Positions 22,608 to 30,946 of a stretch of DNA of 36,277 nt are shown piece by piece; within the stretch, counting starts at the first letter, position 1; each line of letters starts with the position of its first letter. Under the pieces are notes generated by a model that searched no databases, had not been told where the DNA came from, and worked only from the letters and a program-made list of their open reading frames with translations. A program made the translations under genes and the position numbers. This DNA comes from Streptomyces boluensis (lineage in GTDB: Bacteria > Actinomycetota > Actinomycetes > Streptomycetales > Streptomycetaceae): assembly GCF_009908195.1 (NCBI RefSeq), contig NZ_JAAAHS010000029.1, positions 1 through 36,277 of the forward strand, in the 5' to 3' direction.

Positions 22608-23623
22608 TGTCCGAAAGCCGTACCAAAAACCTGCTCGACCCGGGCTTCGAACTGACCCTGCGCCCCATGCGCTACCCCGACTTCTACGAGCGCTACCGGG
22701 ACGCGATCAAGAACACCTGGACCGTCGAGGAGGTCGACCTCCACTCGGACGTCACCGACCTCGCGAAGCTGTCACCGGGTGAGCAGCACATGATCGGCCG
22801 GCTCGTCGCGTTCTTCGCGACCGGCGACTCGATCGTCGCGAACAACCTCGTGCTCACGCTCTACAAGCACATCAACTCCCCTGAGGCGCGGCTGTACTTG
22901 AGCCGCCAGCTCTTTGAGGAGGCCGTGCACGTCCAGTTCTATCTGACGCTGCTCGACACGTATCTGCCCGACCCGGAGGACCGCACTGCGGCCTTCGCGG
23001 CGGTGGAGAACATCCCGTCCATCCGCGAGAAGGCCGAGTTCTGCTTCAAGTGGATGGACTCCGTGGAGTCCATCGACCGCCTGGAGACCCAGGCCGACCG
23101 GCGCCGCTTCCTGCTCAACCTGATCTGCTTCGCGGCGTGCATCGAGGGGCTGTTCTTCTACGGCGCTTTCGCGTACGTGTACTGGTTCCGCTCCCGCGGC
23201 CTGCTGCACGGCCTGGCCACCGGCACGAACTGGGTGTTCCGGGACGAGACGATGCACATGAACTTCGCCTTCGAGGTCGTGGACACCGTCCGCAAGGAGG
23301 AGCCCGAACTCTTCGACGACAAGCTGCGGGAGCAGGTCACGGACATGCTGCGCGAGGCCGTCGAGGCGGAGCTGCAGTTCGGCCGTGACCTGTGCGGCGA
23401 GGGCCTGCCGGGCATGAACACCGAGTCGATGCGGCAGTACCTGGAGTGCGTCGCCGACCAGCGCCTGACCCGCCTCGGCTTCGCCCCGGTGTACGGCTCC
23501 GAGAACCCGTTCTCGTTCATGGAGCTGCAGGGCGTTCAGGAGTTGACCAACTTCTTCGAGCGCAGGCCGTCCGCGTACCAGGTGGCCGTGGAGGGCTCGG
23601 TCTCCTTCGACGACGAGTTCTGA
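22607..23623 (+). CDS. nrdB: Class Ia ribonucleotide reductase small (radical) subunit
   Basis: A 338-residue ferritin-like diiron protein. All metal ligands are in place: D74, E105, H108, E180, E214 and H217, with the radical tyrosine Y112 four residues after H108, as Y122 is after H118 in E. coli. The 31-residue spacing from D74 to E105 equals that in E. coli NrdB. The acidic tail VSFDDEF is the peptide that docks into NrdA. ATG at 22607 overlaps the nrdA stop as TAATG, coupling the two. A tyrosine at the radical site argues against the Mn/Fe class Ic type. Confidence 0.95.
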   Translation: MSESRTKNLLDPGFELTLRPMRYPDFYERYRDAIKNTWTVEEVDLHSDVTDLAKLSPGEQHMIGRLVAFFATGDSIVANNLVLTLYKHINSPEARLYLSRQLFEEAVHVQFYLTLLDTYLPDPEDRTAAFAAVENIPSIREKAEFCFKWMDSVESIDRLETQADRRRFLLNLICFAACIEGLFFYGAFAYVYWFRSRGLLHGLATGTNWVFRDETMHMNFAFEVVDTVRKEEPELFDDKLREQVTDMLREAVEAELQFGRDLCGEGLPGMNTESMRQYLECVADQRLTRLGFAPVYGSENPFSFMELQGVQELTNFFERRPSAYQVAVEGSVSFDDEF

Positions 23624-23787
23624 GCCGGCTTCCGGGCCGCCCCGGGCTGCCCCTCCCCTCGCTCCGCCGCCCTCAACTGCCGGTCCACGCGCCGGTCGTG
23701 GAGGTGGCCGATGAGGGAGGGGAGCGCGAGGAGGAGGAAGACCCCGAGGACGCCGACTGTGTTGAGCAAGGTGTGTGTTGAGTTCAT
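23536..23787 (-). CDS. Possible small single-pass membrane protein antisense to the nrdB 3' end
   Basis: An 83-codon minus-strand reading with one clear membrane helix (TVGVLGVFLLLALPSLIGHL, about 10-29) followed by a charged tail (HDRRVDRQLRAAERGEG). ATG at 23787 follows AAGGGG at good spacing. The membrane segment and part of the tail lie in the 257-bp gap between nrdB and nrdS; the last 88 bases overlap the end of nrdB on the other strand, where sequence is dictated by nrdB. I recognise no family. The clean start and helix make it plausible, the overlap makes the C-terminus doubtful. Confidence 0.45.
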   Translation of the reverse strand: MNSTHTLLNTVGVLGVFLLLALPSLIGHLHDRRVDRQLRAAERGEGQPGAARKPAQNSSSKETEPSTATWYADGLRSKKLVNS

Positions 23788-23880
23788 GCCCCTTACTCTG
23801 GCCCGCCCGGCGCCTCGGGGTGAGTGGCAGGACTGACAGGAAAGCTCGACATCCTGCCAACCCGGCGGCACACTGACGCC

Positions 23881-24849
23881 ATGCTGACGAATGTGGCCGC
23901 AGTGCTCCTCGACGACGTGCACCCCTTCGAACTCGGCGTGATCTGCGAGGTGTTCGGCCTCGACCGCGGCGACGAGGGCCTGCCGGTGTACGACTTCGCG
24001 GTGGTCTCCGCCGAGGGGCCGACCCTGAACGCCAACGCCGGTTTCACCATCACGACGCCGTACGGCCTCGACCGCCTGGAGGAGGCCGACCTCGTCGCCG
24101 TCCCCGCGGCCCGCCCGCACGCCGCCGACCGGCCCTACCCGCCCGAGCTGCTCGACGCCCTGCGCCGCGCGGTGGACCGGGGCGCCCGGGTCCTCTCGGT
24201 CTGCTCCGGCGCCTTCGTCCTCGGCGAGGCCGGCCTGCTCGACGGCCGCCGCTGCGCGGTGCACTGGCGGTACGCGCGCGAACTCGCCGTCCGCTACCCG
24301 CGCGCCCGCGTGGAGCCCGATGTGCTCTACGTCGACGAGGACCCGGTGATCACTTCCGCGGGCACCGCCGCCGGGATCGACGCCTGCCTGCACCTGGTCC
24401 GCAAGGAGCACGGCACCGAGGTCGCCAACGCGATCGCGCGCCGTATGGTCGTCCCGCCGCACCGCGACGGCGGCCAGGCGCAGTACGTGGCCCGGCCGTT
24501 GCCCGCCACCGCCTGCGACACCGTCGGCGAGGTCCTGGCCTGGCTTGAGCGGCACCTGCACGAGGACGTCACCGTCGAGCAGCTCGCCGCCCGCGCCCAT
24601 ATGTCACCGCGCACGTTCGCCCGCCGCTTCCTGCAGGAGACCGGCACCACCCCGTACCGCTGGCTGCTGCGCCAACGCGTGCTGCGCGCCCAGGAGTTGC
24701 TTGAGTCCGGCGACGAGACGGTCGACGCCATCGCGGGCCGCGTCGGCTTCGGCACCGCGGCCGCGCTCCGCCACCACTTCCTGCGCACCCTGGGCACGAC
24801 CCCGAACGCGTACCGGCGCACGTTTCAGGGGCCGGCCCGCGTGGCGTGA
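23881..24849 (+). CDS. nrdS: AraC-family regulator with DJ-1/PfpI-like domain (NrdS)
   Basis: A 322-residue GlxA-type regulator: an N-terminal class I glutamine-amidotransferase/DJ-1-like domain (about 1-190, with the nucleophile-elbow-like VCSGAFVLGEAGLL) and a C-terminal AraC DNA-binding domain with two helix-turn-helix units (LAARAHMSPRTFARRF and IAGRVGFGTAAALRHHF). In S. coelicolor the third gene of nrdABS encodes an AraC-like protein, which this matches by position. ATG at 23881 is chosen over 23824 because homology starts there (MLTNVAAVLLDD). Here it sits 257 bp after nrdB, so co-transcription is possible but a separate promoter cannot be excluded. Its target and ligand are unknown. 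It converges with def. Confidence 0.85.
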   Translation: MLTNVAAVLLDDVHPFELGVICEVFGLDRGDEGLPVYDFAVVSAEGPTLNANAGFTITTPYGLDRLEEADLVAVPAARPHAADRPYPPELLDALRRAVDRGARVLSVCSGAFVLGEAGLLDGRRCAVHWRYARELAVRYPRARVEPDVLYVDEDPVITSAGTAAGIDACLHLVRKEHGTEVANAIARRMVVPPHRDGGQAQYVARPLPATACDTVGEVLAWLERHLHEDVTVEQLAARAHMSPRTFARRFLQETGTTPYRWLLRQRVLRAQELLESGDETVDAIAGRVGFGTAAALRHHFLRTLGTTPNAYRRTFQGPARVA

Positions 24850-24882
24850 CCGACCCCTGAGACGTGAACTCGACTGTGCGGC

Positions 24883-25542
24883 CTAGTCGTTGGGCACGAC
24901 CTCGTACCGCGGCGTGCCCTCGGCCATCTGCCGCAGGGCTTCCTTGCGCTCACGCTTGGAGAGGCGGTCGATGTACAGGTAGCCGTACAGGTGGTCCGTC
25001 TCGTGCTGCAGGCAGCGGGCGAAGAAGCCGGTGCCGCGCACGGTGATCGGGTTGCCCTTCTCGTCCTGGCCCTTGACCACCGCGTAGTCGGGGCGGGCGA
25101 GCTCGGCGTACGCGGTGGGCACCGAGAGGCAGCCCTCGTTGCCGTCGTCGAGGCGGCGCTGCTCGGCCGGGAGCTCCTGGAGCACCGGGTTGCAGACGAC
25201 ACCGGTGTGCCGCGCGCCGTCGTCGTCCGGGCAGTCGTACACGAAGACCTTGAGGTCGACACCGATCTGGTTCGCGGCCAGGCCCACGCCCTCGGCGGCG
25301 CGCTGGCTGGCGAACATGTCGTCGACCAGCTGCGCCAGCTCGTCGCCGAATTCCGTGACGTCCTTGCACTCCTTGTGCAGCACCGGGTTGCCGACGACGG
25401 TCACCGGGCGGGCCGTGCCGCGCTCACGGTAGGCCGCCTCACGCGCCTCGCCGTCCTGGGTGTCGATGACGAAGCCCTCGTCGTCGACGGGGAGCACGCC
25501 CGCGCTCGCCGCCGTCTGCTGATCGGTGTCCTGCTGCGCCAT
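24883..25542 (-). CDS. def: Peptide deformylase
   Basis: A 219-residue cytosolic metalloenzyme removing the formyl group from nascent proteins. All three family motifs are present: [10 protein letters not shown] (85-94), EGCLSVP with metal ligand C138, and QHETDHLYG with ligands H180 and H184 and catalytic E181. The N-terminus carries about 40 extra residues rich in Asp/Gln/Ala, common in actinobacterial forms. ATG at 25542 is supported by a continuous open frame; a GAGGAAGG lies further upstream than usual. The gene is convergent with nrdS, only 33 bp apart, without an obvious terminator between. Confidence 0.96.
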   Translation of the reverse strand: MAQQDTDQQTAASAGVLPVDDEGFVIDTQDGEAREAAYRERGTARPVTVVGNPVLHKECKDVTEFGDELAQLVDDMFASQRAAEGVGLAANQIGVDLKVFVYDCPDDDGARHTGVVCNPVLQELPAEQRRLDDGNEGCLSVPTAYAELARPDYAVVKGQDEKGNPITVRGTGFFARCLQHETDHLYGYLYIDRLSKRERKEALRQMAEGTPRYEVVPND

Positions 25543-25601
25543 GTCCGACGTACGCCTTCCTCAACATGCCAGATGATGGGGTACAGCCTACGGGGCCGCC
25601 G

Positions 25602-26582
25602 TCAGCAGACTTCTTCGAGATCCCGCCAGTCACGGGAGTCCGGGCTGTCCGCCACCCAGCCGTCGAGCAGCCCGCGCACCAGGCCCGCGGGCGCCGCGAT
25701 GCCGCACTCGCGCTCCGGTACCCACAGCGCACCGGGGCTGCGGTGCCCGAGCGGTCCCGGGTGGCCGGGCTCACTGTGGTCGTGCGGGTCGAGGTGCTCG
25801 CCGTCGCCCTCGTCGCTGGGCATCCGGGACTCCGAGCACATCCGGCAGAGCAGCCGCACCGAGGACGACCAGTCCTCGGCGGCGAACCCGGCGTCCGCCG
25901 CGAGCCGCTCCAGGGCGTCCCGGTCGGCCTCCGTCGCCGCTTCCAGGAGCACCACCCAGGTCGGCACGGGCGAGGGCGCCCACAGCTCGATCTCGTCGAA
26001 GACGGGGTACGAGCGGCCCGCGCCGGTGGTCCGCTCGCCGTGCGGGACGCCGTCGTGCAGCACGACCTCGCCCCAGCGCCGGCCGGACGACGGCAGCGGG
26101 ATGGACAGCACCTCGATCCGGGCGGGGTCGAGGCGGCGGCCCCACACCACTTCGGCCTCGCCCTCCGGGGAGAGCCGCACGGCCGCGCTGCCCAGCTCCA
26201 TGCCGAGCGGCGCCTCACCGCCGACCGTGCCGCCGGGCACCTTCAGTCCGTACGCCTGCCAGGCGCGGCGGGCGAGGGGCCAGTCCTGCAGGGCGGTCGC
26301 GGCGATGCCCACGTTCCACCAGTCCGGGGCGCCGGTCTCCCGGTCGAGCAGGGCGACAGCGCGCAGACCTGCGGCCCGCGCCTGCTCCCAGTCGTGCCGG
26401 AACTTGTGCAGCAACGCGAGGTTGAACCAGGACTCCGAGAGCCACGGCTCCAGGTCGGCGGCGCGGGTCAGGAGCGCTCCCGCGTCCTCGTACCGGCCGT
26501 CGCCGATGAGCGTGAACGCACGGTCTGTGGCCTGCCGCCAGGAGGCGGAGGGCCGGTGCCGTCCCTTGCCGAAGATCCTCAC
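25602..26582 (-). CDS. TPR-containing protein of unknown function
   Basis: A 326-residue soluble protein. The first about 120 residues form two to three tetratricopeptide-like helical pairs (ASWRQATDRAFTLIGDGRYEDAGALLTRAADLEPW, ending with SESWFNLALLHKFRHDWEQARAAGLRAVALL, described here in parts). The remainder is a mixed beta-rich region with Trp-rich segments (FDEIELWAPSPVPTW) and CRMCSESRM, which could hold a metal or be incidental. GTG at 26582 follows GGCGGGA; a longer start at 26666 has no support. I do not recognise a named family; similar genes occupy this place in other streptomycetes. It is transcribed toward def, about 60 bp away. Confidence 0.75.
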   Translation of the reverse strand: MRIFGKGRHRPSASWRQATDRAFTLIGDGRYEDAGALLTRAADLEPWLSESWFNLALLHKFRHDWEQARAAGLRAVALLDRETGAPDWWNVGIAATALQDWPLARRAWQAYGLKVPGGTVGGEAPLGMELGSAAVRLSPEGEAEVVWGRRLDPARIEVLSIPLPSSGRRWGEVVLHDGVPHGERTTGAGRSYPVFDEIELWAPSPVPTWVVLLEAATEADRDALERLAADAGFAAEDWSSSVRLLCRMCSESRMPSDEGDGEHLDPHDHSEPGHPGPLGHRSPGALWVPERECGIAAPAGLVRGLLDGWVADSPDSRDWRDLEEVC

Positions 26583-26824
26583 GATTCCCGCCTGCCCAGG
26601 TCGTTCCACAATCAGTGCAGCATCGGGCCTTTGCCCCCGGACACCCTGCACTTCGCATCCAACCATGCCCGGTCGGACGCCCGCTCATTACCCATGGGTT
26701 ACCCAGGCAGGGCCCGGAGATCCCTGATGGGAGCCGCTGATCCCGGGGAAAGTCCCGGCCCGGCACCACTACGGGAACTCGGTCCCGCACCGGCGTGCGG
26801 CGGGCGGGTGCGCGGCCCACGGCC

Positions 26825-28096
26825 TCAGCCGCCGACCGGGGCGAGACCGCCCCGGGAGAGCACCCGGGCCAGGGACTCCACGACCTCCGGCTGGTGGTCG
26901 TGGCCGGTGCCGAGCCGCAGCCGCTCAAGCGCGGCCAGCGGCCCTCCGGGTCCTTCTTTCCGCGCCATCTCGTCGTATGCGTTCGCGGTACGGACGATGC
27001 GCGCGGTGAGCGGCTGCTCACGGTACGGATCGGCCTGCAGCTCGACCACCACCGCGACATCGGCGGGCACCCCGGTCTGCCGCACCACGGCCCCGCCGAG
27101 CAGGGCGATACGGCGCTGCTCGGTGGCGGGCAGCACGGCGGTGGCGCCGTCGGGCACCGGGTCGACGAGGGAGAGCTGCCCGATGTCGTGCATCAGGGCC
27201 GCGTACTCGAGGACGACCAGGTCGGCCGCGGTGAGACCGAGGTCACGGCCGACGGCCCGGCTGAGCGCGGCGACCCGGCGGGCGTGCCCCTGCGGGGTGT
27301 ACCCGGCGATCTCGGTGGCCCGCGCGAGGGACGTGATGGTCTGCCGGTAGGTGGTGCGCACCGCGGCGTACCGGCTGAAGGAGAGCTGGGTGAGGAGCAG
27401 CGGCAGGCAGAACACCGGCAGCGCCCACAGACCCGCGACGGCCACCGCGAGGGCGAGCACGACACCGGTCGCGCCGACCGCGGAGCCGATGCCGCGCATG
27501 GCCCGCAGCTCGTCGCGGAGCAGCGGCCCGAACGGCCAGCGGGTACGGGCCCGCACCAGGGCGGCGGCGAGCACCGCGTCGCAGAGCGCGGTGAGCGCGA
27601 GCAGCACGACCAGCCACAGCGCGTAGGCGGGTCCCGGCCCGAGCAGGTCCGTCAACTTGCCGGAGTTGTACAGGGGTTGGAAGCACACCGCGGCGAAGGC
27701 CGTGCTCAGCACCCGGCGCGCGAGGTGGTCCGGCAGCGGCGCCCGGCCGAGCGCGACCTGCGGCACGCACCCCACCAGGAAGGCGGCCGAGGTCACCGCG
27801 ACCACCTGGAGGGCGCTGTGCATGGTGGGGTGCCCGGCGTTCTCCCCGAGCAGCGCGTACGCGAGCGCCCCGGCGGCACCGAGCGGTGCGGGCTCCCGCT
27901 CCTGGGCCGGGTCGCCCCCGCGGGCCAGCTCACCGACGGCCACGAGGGCGCCGAAGGCCAGGGCCACGCCCCGGTCGGCGAGCCCGGACCACAGCACGTG
28001 CGCGAGCGAGCCGAGCACGAGGAGGGCGGTGACCAGGTGCACGGCCCGTACCGCGAGCGGCGCCCTGACCTTGGTGGCGGCGACCTTGGCGCTCAC
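26825..28096 (-). CDS. Membrane protein with degenerate HD domain
   Basis: A 423-residue protein with six to eight hydrophobic helices (about 20-240) and a C-terminal cytoplasmic HD domain (about 250-415). H271 and the H303-D304 pair (LMHDIGQL) remain, but the HHExxDGxGYP segment that defines HD-GYP cyclic-di-GMP phosphodiesterases is replaced by VVELQADPYREQP near 348-361. It is therefore probably not an active HD-GYP enzyme; a plain HD phosphohydrolase or a non-catalytic partner is possible. The GTG start overlaps the stop of the upstream HD-GYP gene (GTGA, 28093-28096), implying matched synthesis and perhaps a complex. The N-terminal extension visible in the same frame is antisense-type shadow of the upstream gene. 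Confidence 0.85.
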   Translation of the reverse strand: MSAKVAATKVRAPLAVRAVHLVTALLVLGSLAHVLWSGLADRGVALAFGALVAVGELARGGDPAQEREPAPLGAAGALAYALLGENAGHPTMHSALQVVAVTSAAFLVGCVPQVALGRAPLPDHLARRVLSTAFAAVCFQPLYNSGKLTDLLGPGPAYALWLVVLLALTALCDAVLAAALVRARTRWPFGPLLRDELRAMRGIGSAVGATGVVLALAVAVAGLWALPVFCLPLLLTQLSFSRYAAVRTTYRQTITSLARATEIAGYTPQGHARRVAALSRAVGRDLGLTAADLVVLEYAALMHDIGQLSLVDPVPDGATAVLPATEQRRIALLGGAVVRQTGVPADVAVVVELQADPYREQPLTARIVRTANAYDEMARKEGPGGPLAALERLRLGTGHDHQPEVVESLARVLSRGGLAPVGG

Positions 28097-29469
28097 CGGG
28101 CGCGGTCCCCGGCGACGGGGCTGCGCGGGCCGCGCGGTGGCGGCACGTTCCGGCGGTGCCTGCCGCCCTCGCCCTCCGGGGAGTCGGCGGTGACGGCGGG
28201 ACGCCAGCCGTGCCGGTCGAGGGCGCGCACCAGGGCCCGCACCATCTGCGGGTCGAACTGCCGCCCCGCGCACCGCTTCAGCTCGGTCAGGGCGTCCGCG
28301 ACGGGGCGGCCGCGGCTGTAGGAGCGGGTCGACGTCATCGCGTCGAAGGCGTCGGCCACGGCGACCACGCGGGCGAACTCGGGGATCTGCCGGCCGGCCA
28401 GGCCGTACGGGTAGCCGCTGCCGTCGAGCCGCTCGTGGTGGTGCAGGATCGCCGCGCGGGCCTCGCCGAGGAAGCTGATGCCGCGCACCATCTCGTGCCC
28501 GTACTCCGGGTGCAGTTCGATGATCCGCCGCTCCTCGGGGGTGAGCGGGCCGTCCTTGCGCAACAGCCGGGTGGGGACGCCGAGTTTGCCCACGTCGTGC
28601 AGGATCCCGGCGAACCGGAGTACCTCCACCCGCTCGTCGGCCATGCCCAGCTCGCGGGCGATCAGGACGGACGCCTCCCCGACCCGCTCGCTGTGCCCGC
28701 GCGTGTACTCGTCCTTGATGTCGACGGCCTGCACCAGGGCCCGGATGGTGGCCTGGTGGGCGGCGCGCTCGCGGTGGTACTGGGCGAACACCCAGCAGGA
28801 GAGGTACATCGGCAGCAGTACGAGGAGGGCGGCCGGTGGCCCGTACGGGCTGCGCCACAGGACGGCCATCATCAGTCCGGCGAAGCCGTGTACGACGACG
28901 GGCGTGAGGGAGCGCGGGAAGAGGCCGCGCCAGGCCGTGCGCAGCGGGACCCGTTCCGCCGTCGCCAGGATGCCGCCGTCGAGCGCCGCCACGACCAGGG
29001 CGAAGGCCAGCGCGGCGGCCGTGGCGGGGGCGAGGGCGGCCGGGAAGTCCGGCGTCGGCGGGGTGCCCGCGGCGAGCAACTCCCGTCCGCCCAGGGCGAC
29101 ATGGACGGTGGCGGCGGCCGCGCAGGCCACGGCGAGCTGGGCGCCGCGCCAGATCCGGCGGGGCGTGGCGGGGCTGCGCTCGACCCGGGCGAACACGGCG
29201 CCGGGCACGGCGACGAGCGCGGCGGCGGCGGGCGGGAGCAGGAACGCCCCGGCGAGCAGCACGGGGAAGAAGGCGACCATGCCGCGCGGGGCACGCTGGC
29301 CGAGGAAGCGGCACCGGGTGATCTGCTCGCACCCGGCGTACAGCACGGCGAGCAGGGCAACAGCGCCCCACGGGGTGCCTGCCGAGGTGAGCGCGGGCCC
29401 GGCGCAGAGCGCGGCGCAGAGGGCGACGCACCCGATGTAGGCCCAGGCCCGGACGGGAACGGACCGCAT
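28093..29469 (-). CDS. Membrane HD-GYP domain phosphodiesterase
   Basis: A 458-residue protein with about seven membrane helices (10-230) and a C-terminal HD-GYP domain (about 240-430). The full signature is present: H259 (GHSERVG), H291-D292-x-G-K (LHDVGKLGVP), H320-P, HHE at 344-346 and DGSGYP at 349-354, then VADAFDAMTS. These bind the bi/trinuclear iron of cyclic-di-GMP phosphodiesterases. Streptomycetes use c-di-GMP through BldD to time development, so this could be one input, with the membrane part as sensor (inference). ATG at 29469 follows GGAGGAGGG. It is the first gene of a two-gene operon with the degenerate HD protein. Confidence 0.88.
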   Translation of the reverse strand: MRSVPVRAWAYIGCVALCAALCAGPALTSAGTPWGAVALLAVLYAGCEQITRCRFLGQRAPRGMVAFFPVLLAGAFLLPPAAAALVAVPGAVFARVERSPATPRRIWRGAQLAVACAAAATVHVALGGRELLAAGTPPTPDFPAALAPATAAALAFALVVAALDGGILATAERVPLRTAWRGLFPRSLTPVVVHGFAGLMMAVLWRSPYGPPAALLVLLPMYLSCWVFAQYHRERAAHQATIRALVQAVDIKDEYTRGHSERVGEASVLIARELGMADERVEVLRFAGILHDVGKLGVPTRLLRKDGPLTPEERRIIELHPEYGHEMVRGISFLGEARAAILHHHERLDGSGYPYGLAGRQIPEFARVVAVADAFDAMTSTRSYSRGRPVADALTELKRCAGRQFDPQMVRALVRALDRHGWRPAVTADSPEGEGGRHRRNVPPPRGPRSPVAGDRAR

Positions 29470-29628
29470 CGCGCCCTCCTCCCCCGGTGCTGCCAGCCGT
29501 ACCAGGTTCCGGAGAATAGGACGGCGGCAGGGCCAGAGAGGGGGGATCGAGGGATTCCGCGGCTTATGCGACCGCGGATTAGCACCATCGGGTGACAGCA
29601 CCCACGGACCGCCCGAAAGGCACCCCGC

Positions 29629-29670
29629 GGGGCTTCAACTCTGTGCTACGGCACGGGAGTTCAGAACCCC
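29629..29670 (-). terminator. Stem-loop terminating sigR-rsrA
   Basis: A long interrupted stem: GGGG (29629-29632) with CCCC (29667-29670), AACTC (29637-29641) with GAGTT (29657-29661), GTGC (29643-29646) with GCAC (29651-29654), loop TACG. It starts 15 bases after the rsrA stop on the minus strand. Confidence 0.65.
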
Positions 29671-29684
29671 AAAGCCGGCAGCTC

Positions 29685-30041
29685 TCAGGACTCCTGCGGC
29701 GAAGGCGACGGCGCGGGCGAGGGGTGCCGCTGCGCACGCGCGGGGGCCTCCGCGGCGGCCGTCAGGTCGTGCTCGGGCACGGCCTGGCCCGAGCGGATCA
29801 GATCGATCCGGCCCATCACCTTGGCGCGCAGGTCGGTCGGCACGTCATCGTGTCCGCAGCACCTCTTGACCAGCTTCTTCACGGCCTGTTCCAGGCCGTA
29901 CTTCTCCAAGCACGGGGAGCACTCCTCGAAGTGCGTCTCGAACTTGGTGCAGTCACTGTCGGGCATCTCGTGGTCCAGGAACTCATAGAGATGGTCCAGG
30001 ACTTCAGAGCAGTCCGTCTCGTGCGGGTCTCCGCAGCTCAT
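29685..30041 (-). CDS. rsrA: Zinc-containing redox anti-sigma factor RsrA
   Basis: A 118-residue ZAS-family anti-sigma factor that holds SigR in reduced, zinc-bound form. Key residues match S. coelicolor RsrA: C3, H7, C11, C31, H37, C41, C44, C61 and C62, with the HFEECSPC motif. C11, H37, C41 and C44 are the zinc site; oxidation joins C11 and C44, frees zinc and releases SigR. The protein is about 13 residues longer than the 105-residue S. coelicolor form, the extra lying in a Pro/Ser/Ala tail that still ends in PQES. ATG at 30041 overlaps the sigR stop (ATGA, 30038-30041), ensuring coupled production. Confidence 0.96.
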   Translation of the reverse strand: MSCGDPHETDCSEVLDHLYEFLDHEMPDSDCTKFETHFEECSPCLEKYGLEQAVKKLVKRCCGHDDVPTDLRAKVMGRIDLIRSGQAVPEHDLTAAAEAPARAQRHPSPAPSPSPQES

Positions 30042-30709
30042 GAGCCCGAACCTTTCGTTCCGTTCGACGACTCCGTCGTACCGGTGGTGGCGCCCGCGGG
30101 GACAAGGCCGCGGTCCTTCGCGTAGTCCTCGAGCATGCCGCGCAACTGCCTGCGGCCCCGGTGCAACCGGGACATCACCGTACCGATGGGGGTTCCCATG
30201 ATGTCCGCGATCTCCTTGTAGGCAAAGCCCTCGACATCCGCCAGATAGACGGCGATGCGGAACTCCTCGGGGATCGCCTGCAGCGCTGCCTTGACGTCCG
30301 AGTCCGGCAGGTGGTCGAGCGCCTGGGACTCGGCGGAGCGCAGACCGGTCGACATGTGCGACTCGGCGCGCGCCAGCTGCCAGTCCTCGATCTCCTCGGC
30401 GGCACTGCGCTGGGGCTCGCGCTGCTTCTTGCGGTACGAGTTGATGAACGTGTTCGTGAGGATGCGGTACAGCCACGCCTTGAGGTTGGTGCCCTCACGG
30501 AACTGGTGGAAGGAGGCGTACGCCTTCGCGTACGTCTCCTGCACCAGGTCCTCGGCGTCGGCGGGGTTCCGCGTCATCCGCAGCGCGGCCGAGTACATCT
30601 GGTCGAGGAATTCCAGCGCGTCGCGCTCGAAGCGGGCGTTGCGCTCGGCAGCCGTCTCTTCCGCGGCTTCCTGCACGCGGCCCTCGTCGGTACCAGTGAC
30701 CTGACCCAC
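30038..30709 (-). CDS. sigR: ECF sigma factor SigR (thiol-oxidative stress)
   Basis: A 223-residue group 4 sigma factor directing the disulfide-stress regulon (thioredoxin, mycothiol genes). Region 2 ([31 protein letters not shown], in parts) and region 4 ([36 protein letters not shown], in parts) are almost the same as in S. coelicolor. GTG at 30709 gives the standard form. The frame stays open upstream: ATG at 30874 would add exactly 55 residues, the length of the known unstable isoform SigR' made from the autoregulated promoter. That promoter is found at 30921-30946. The stop overlaps rsrA. Confidence 0.96.
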   Translation of the reverse strand: MGQVTGTDEGRVQEAAEETAAERNARFERDALEFLDQMYSAALRMTRNPADAEDLVQETYAKAYASFHQFREGTNLKAWLYRILTNTFINSYRKKQREPQRSAAEEIEDWQLARAESHMSTGLRSAESQALDHLPDSDVKAALQAIPEEFRIAVYLADVEGFAYKEIADIMGTPIGTVMSRLHRGRRQLRGMLEDYAKDRGLVPAGATTGTTESSNGTKGSGS

Positions 30710-30920
30710 CTCCTCCAGCGACAGGACGGGATCGAATCCGACCCCGCTCGAATCGGAGGATAGACGACGATCCGGTCCGCCCGCCGCCCGAATAGGGGCG
30801 GTCTTGGCCGCTGCCAGCATCGACCTTTCCAGGTCAGCGGCGCTGGCGCGGCTCGGGCAGGCGATCGAACCCATGCGGCGGACTCCCTCACAGTCTCCGG
30901 TACTTGCTGACACCCGCCAC

Positions 30921-30946
30921 AACAGCCGTCACGGCCTCAGCATTCC
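30921..30946 (-). promoter_or_regulatory. SigR-dependent autoregulatory promoter (GGAAT-N18-GTT)
   Basis: On the minus strand GGAAT (30946-30942), exactly 18 bases, then GTT (30923-30921): a perfect SigR consensus. Transcription would begin near 30914, upstream of the ATG at 30874 for the extended SigR'. The -35 element lies inside the last codons of the upstream hydrolase gene. Confidence 0.9.
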
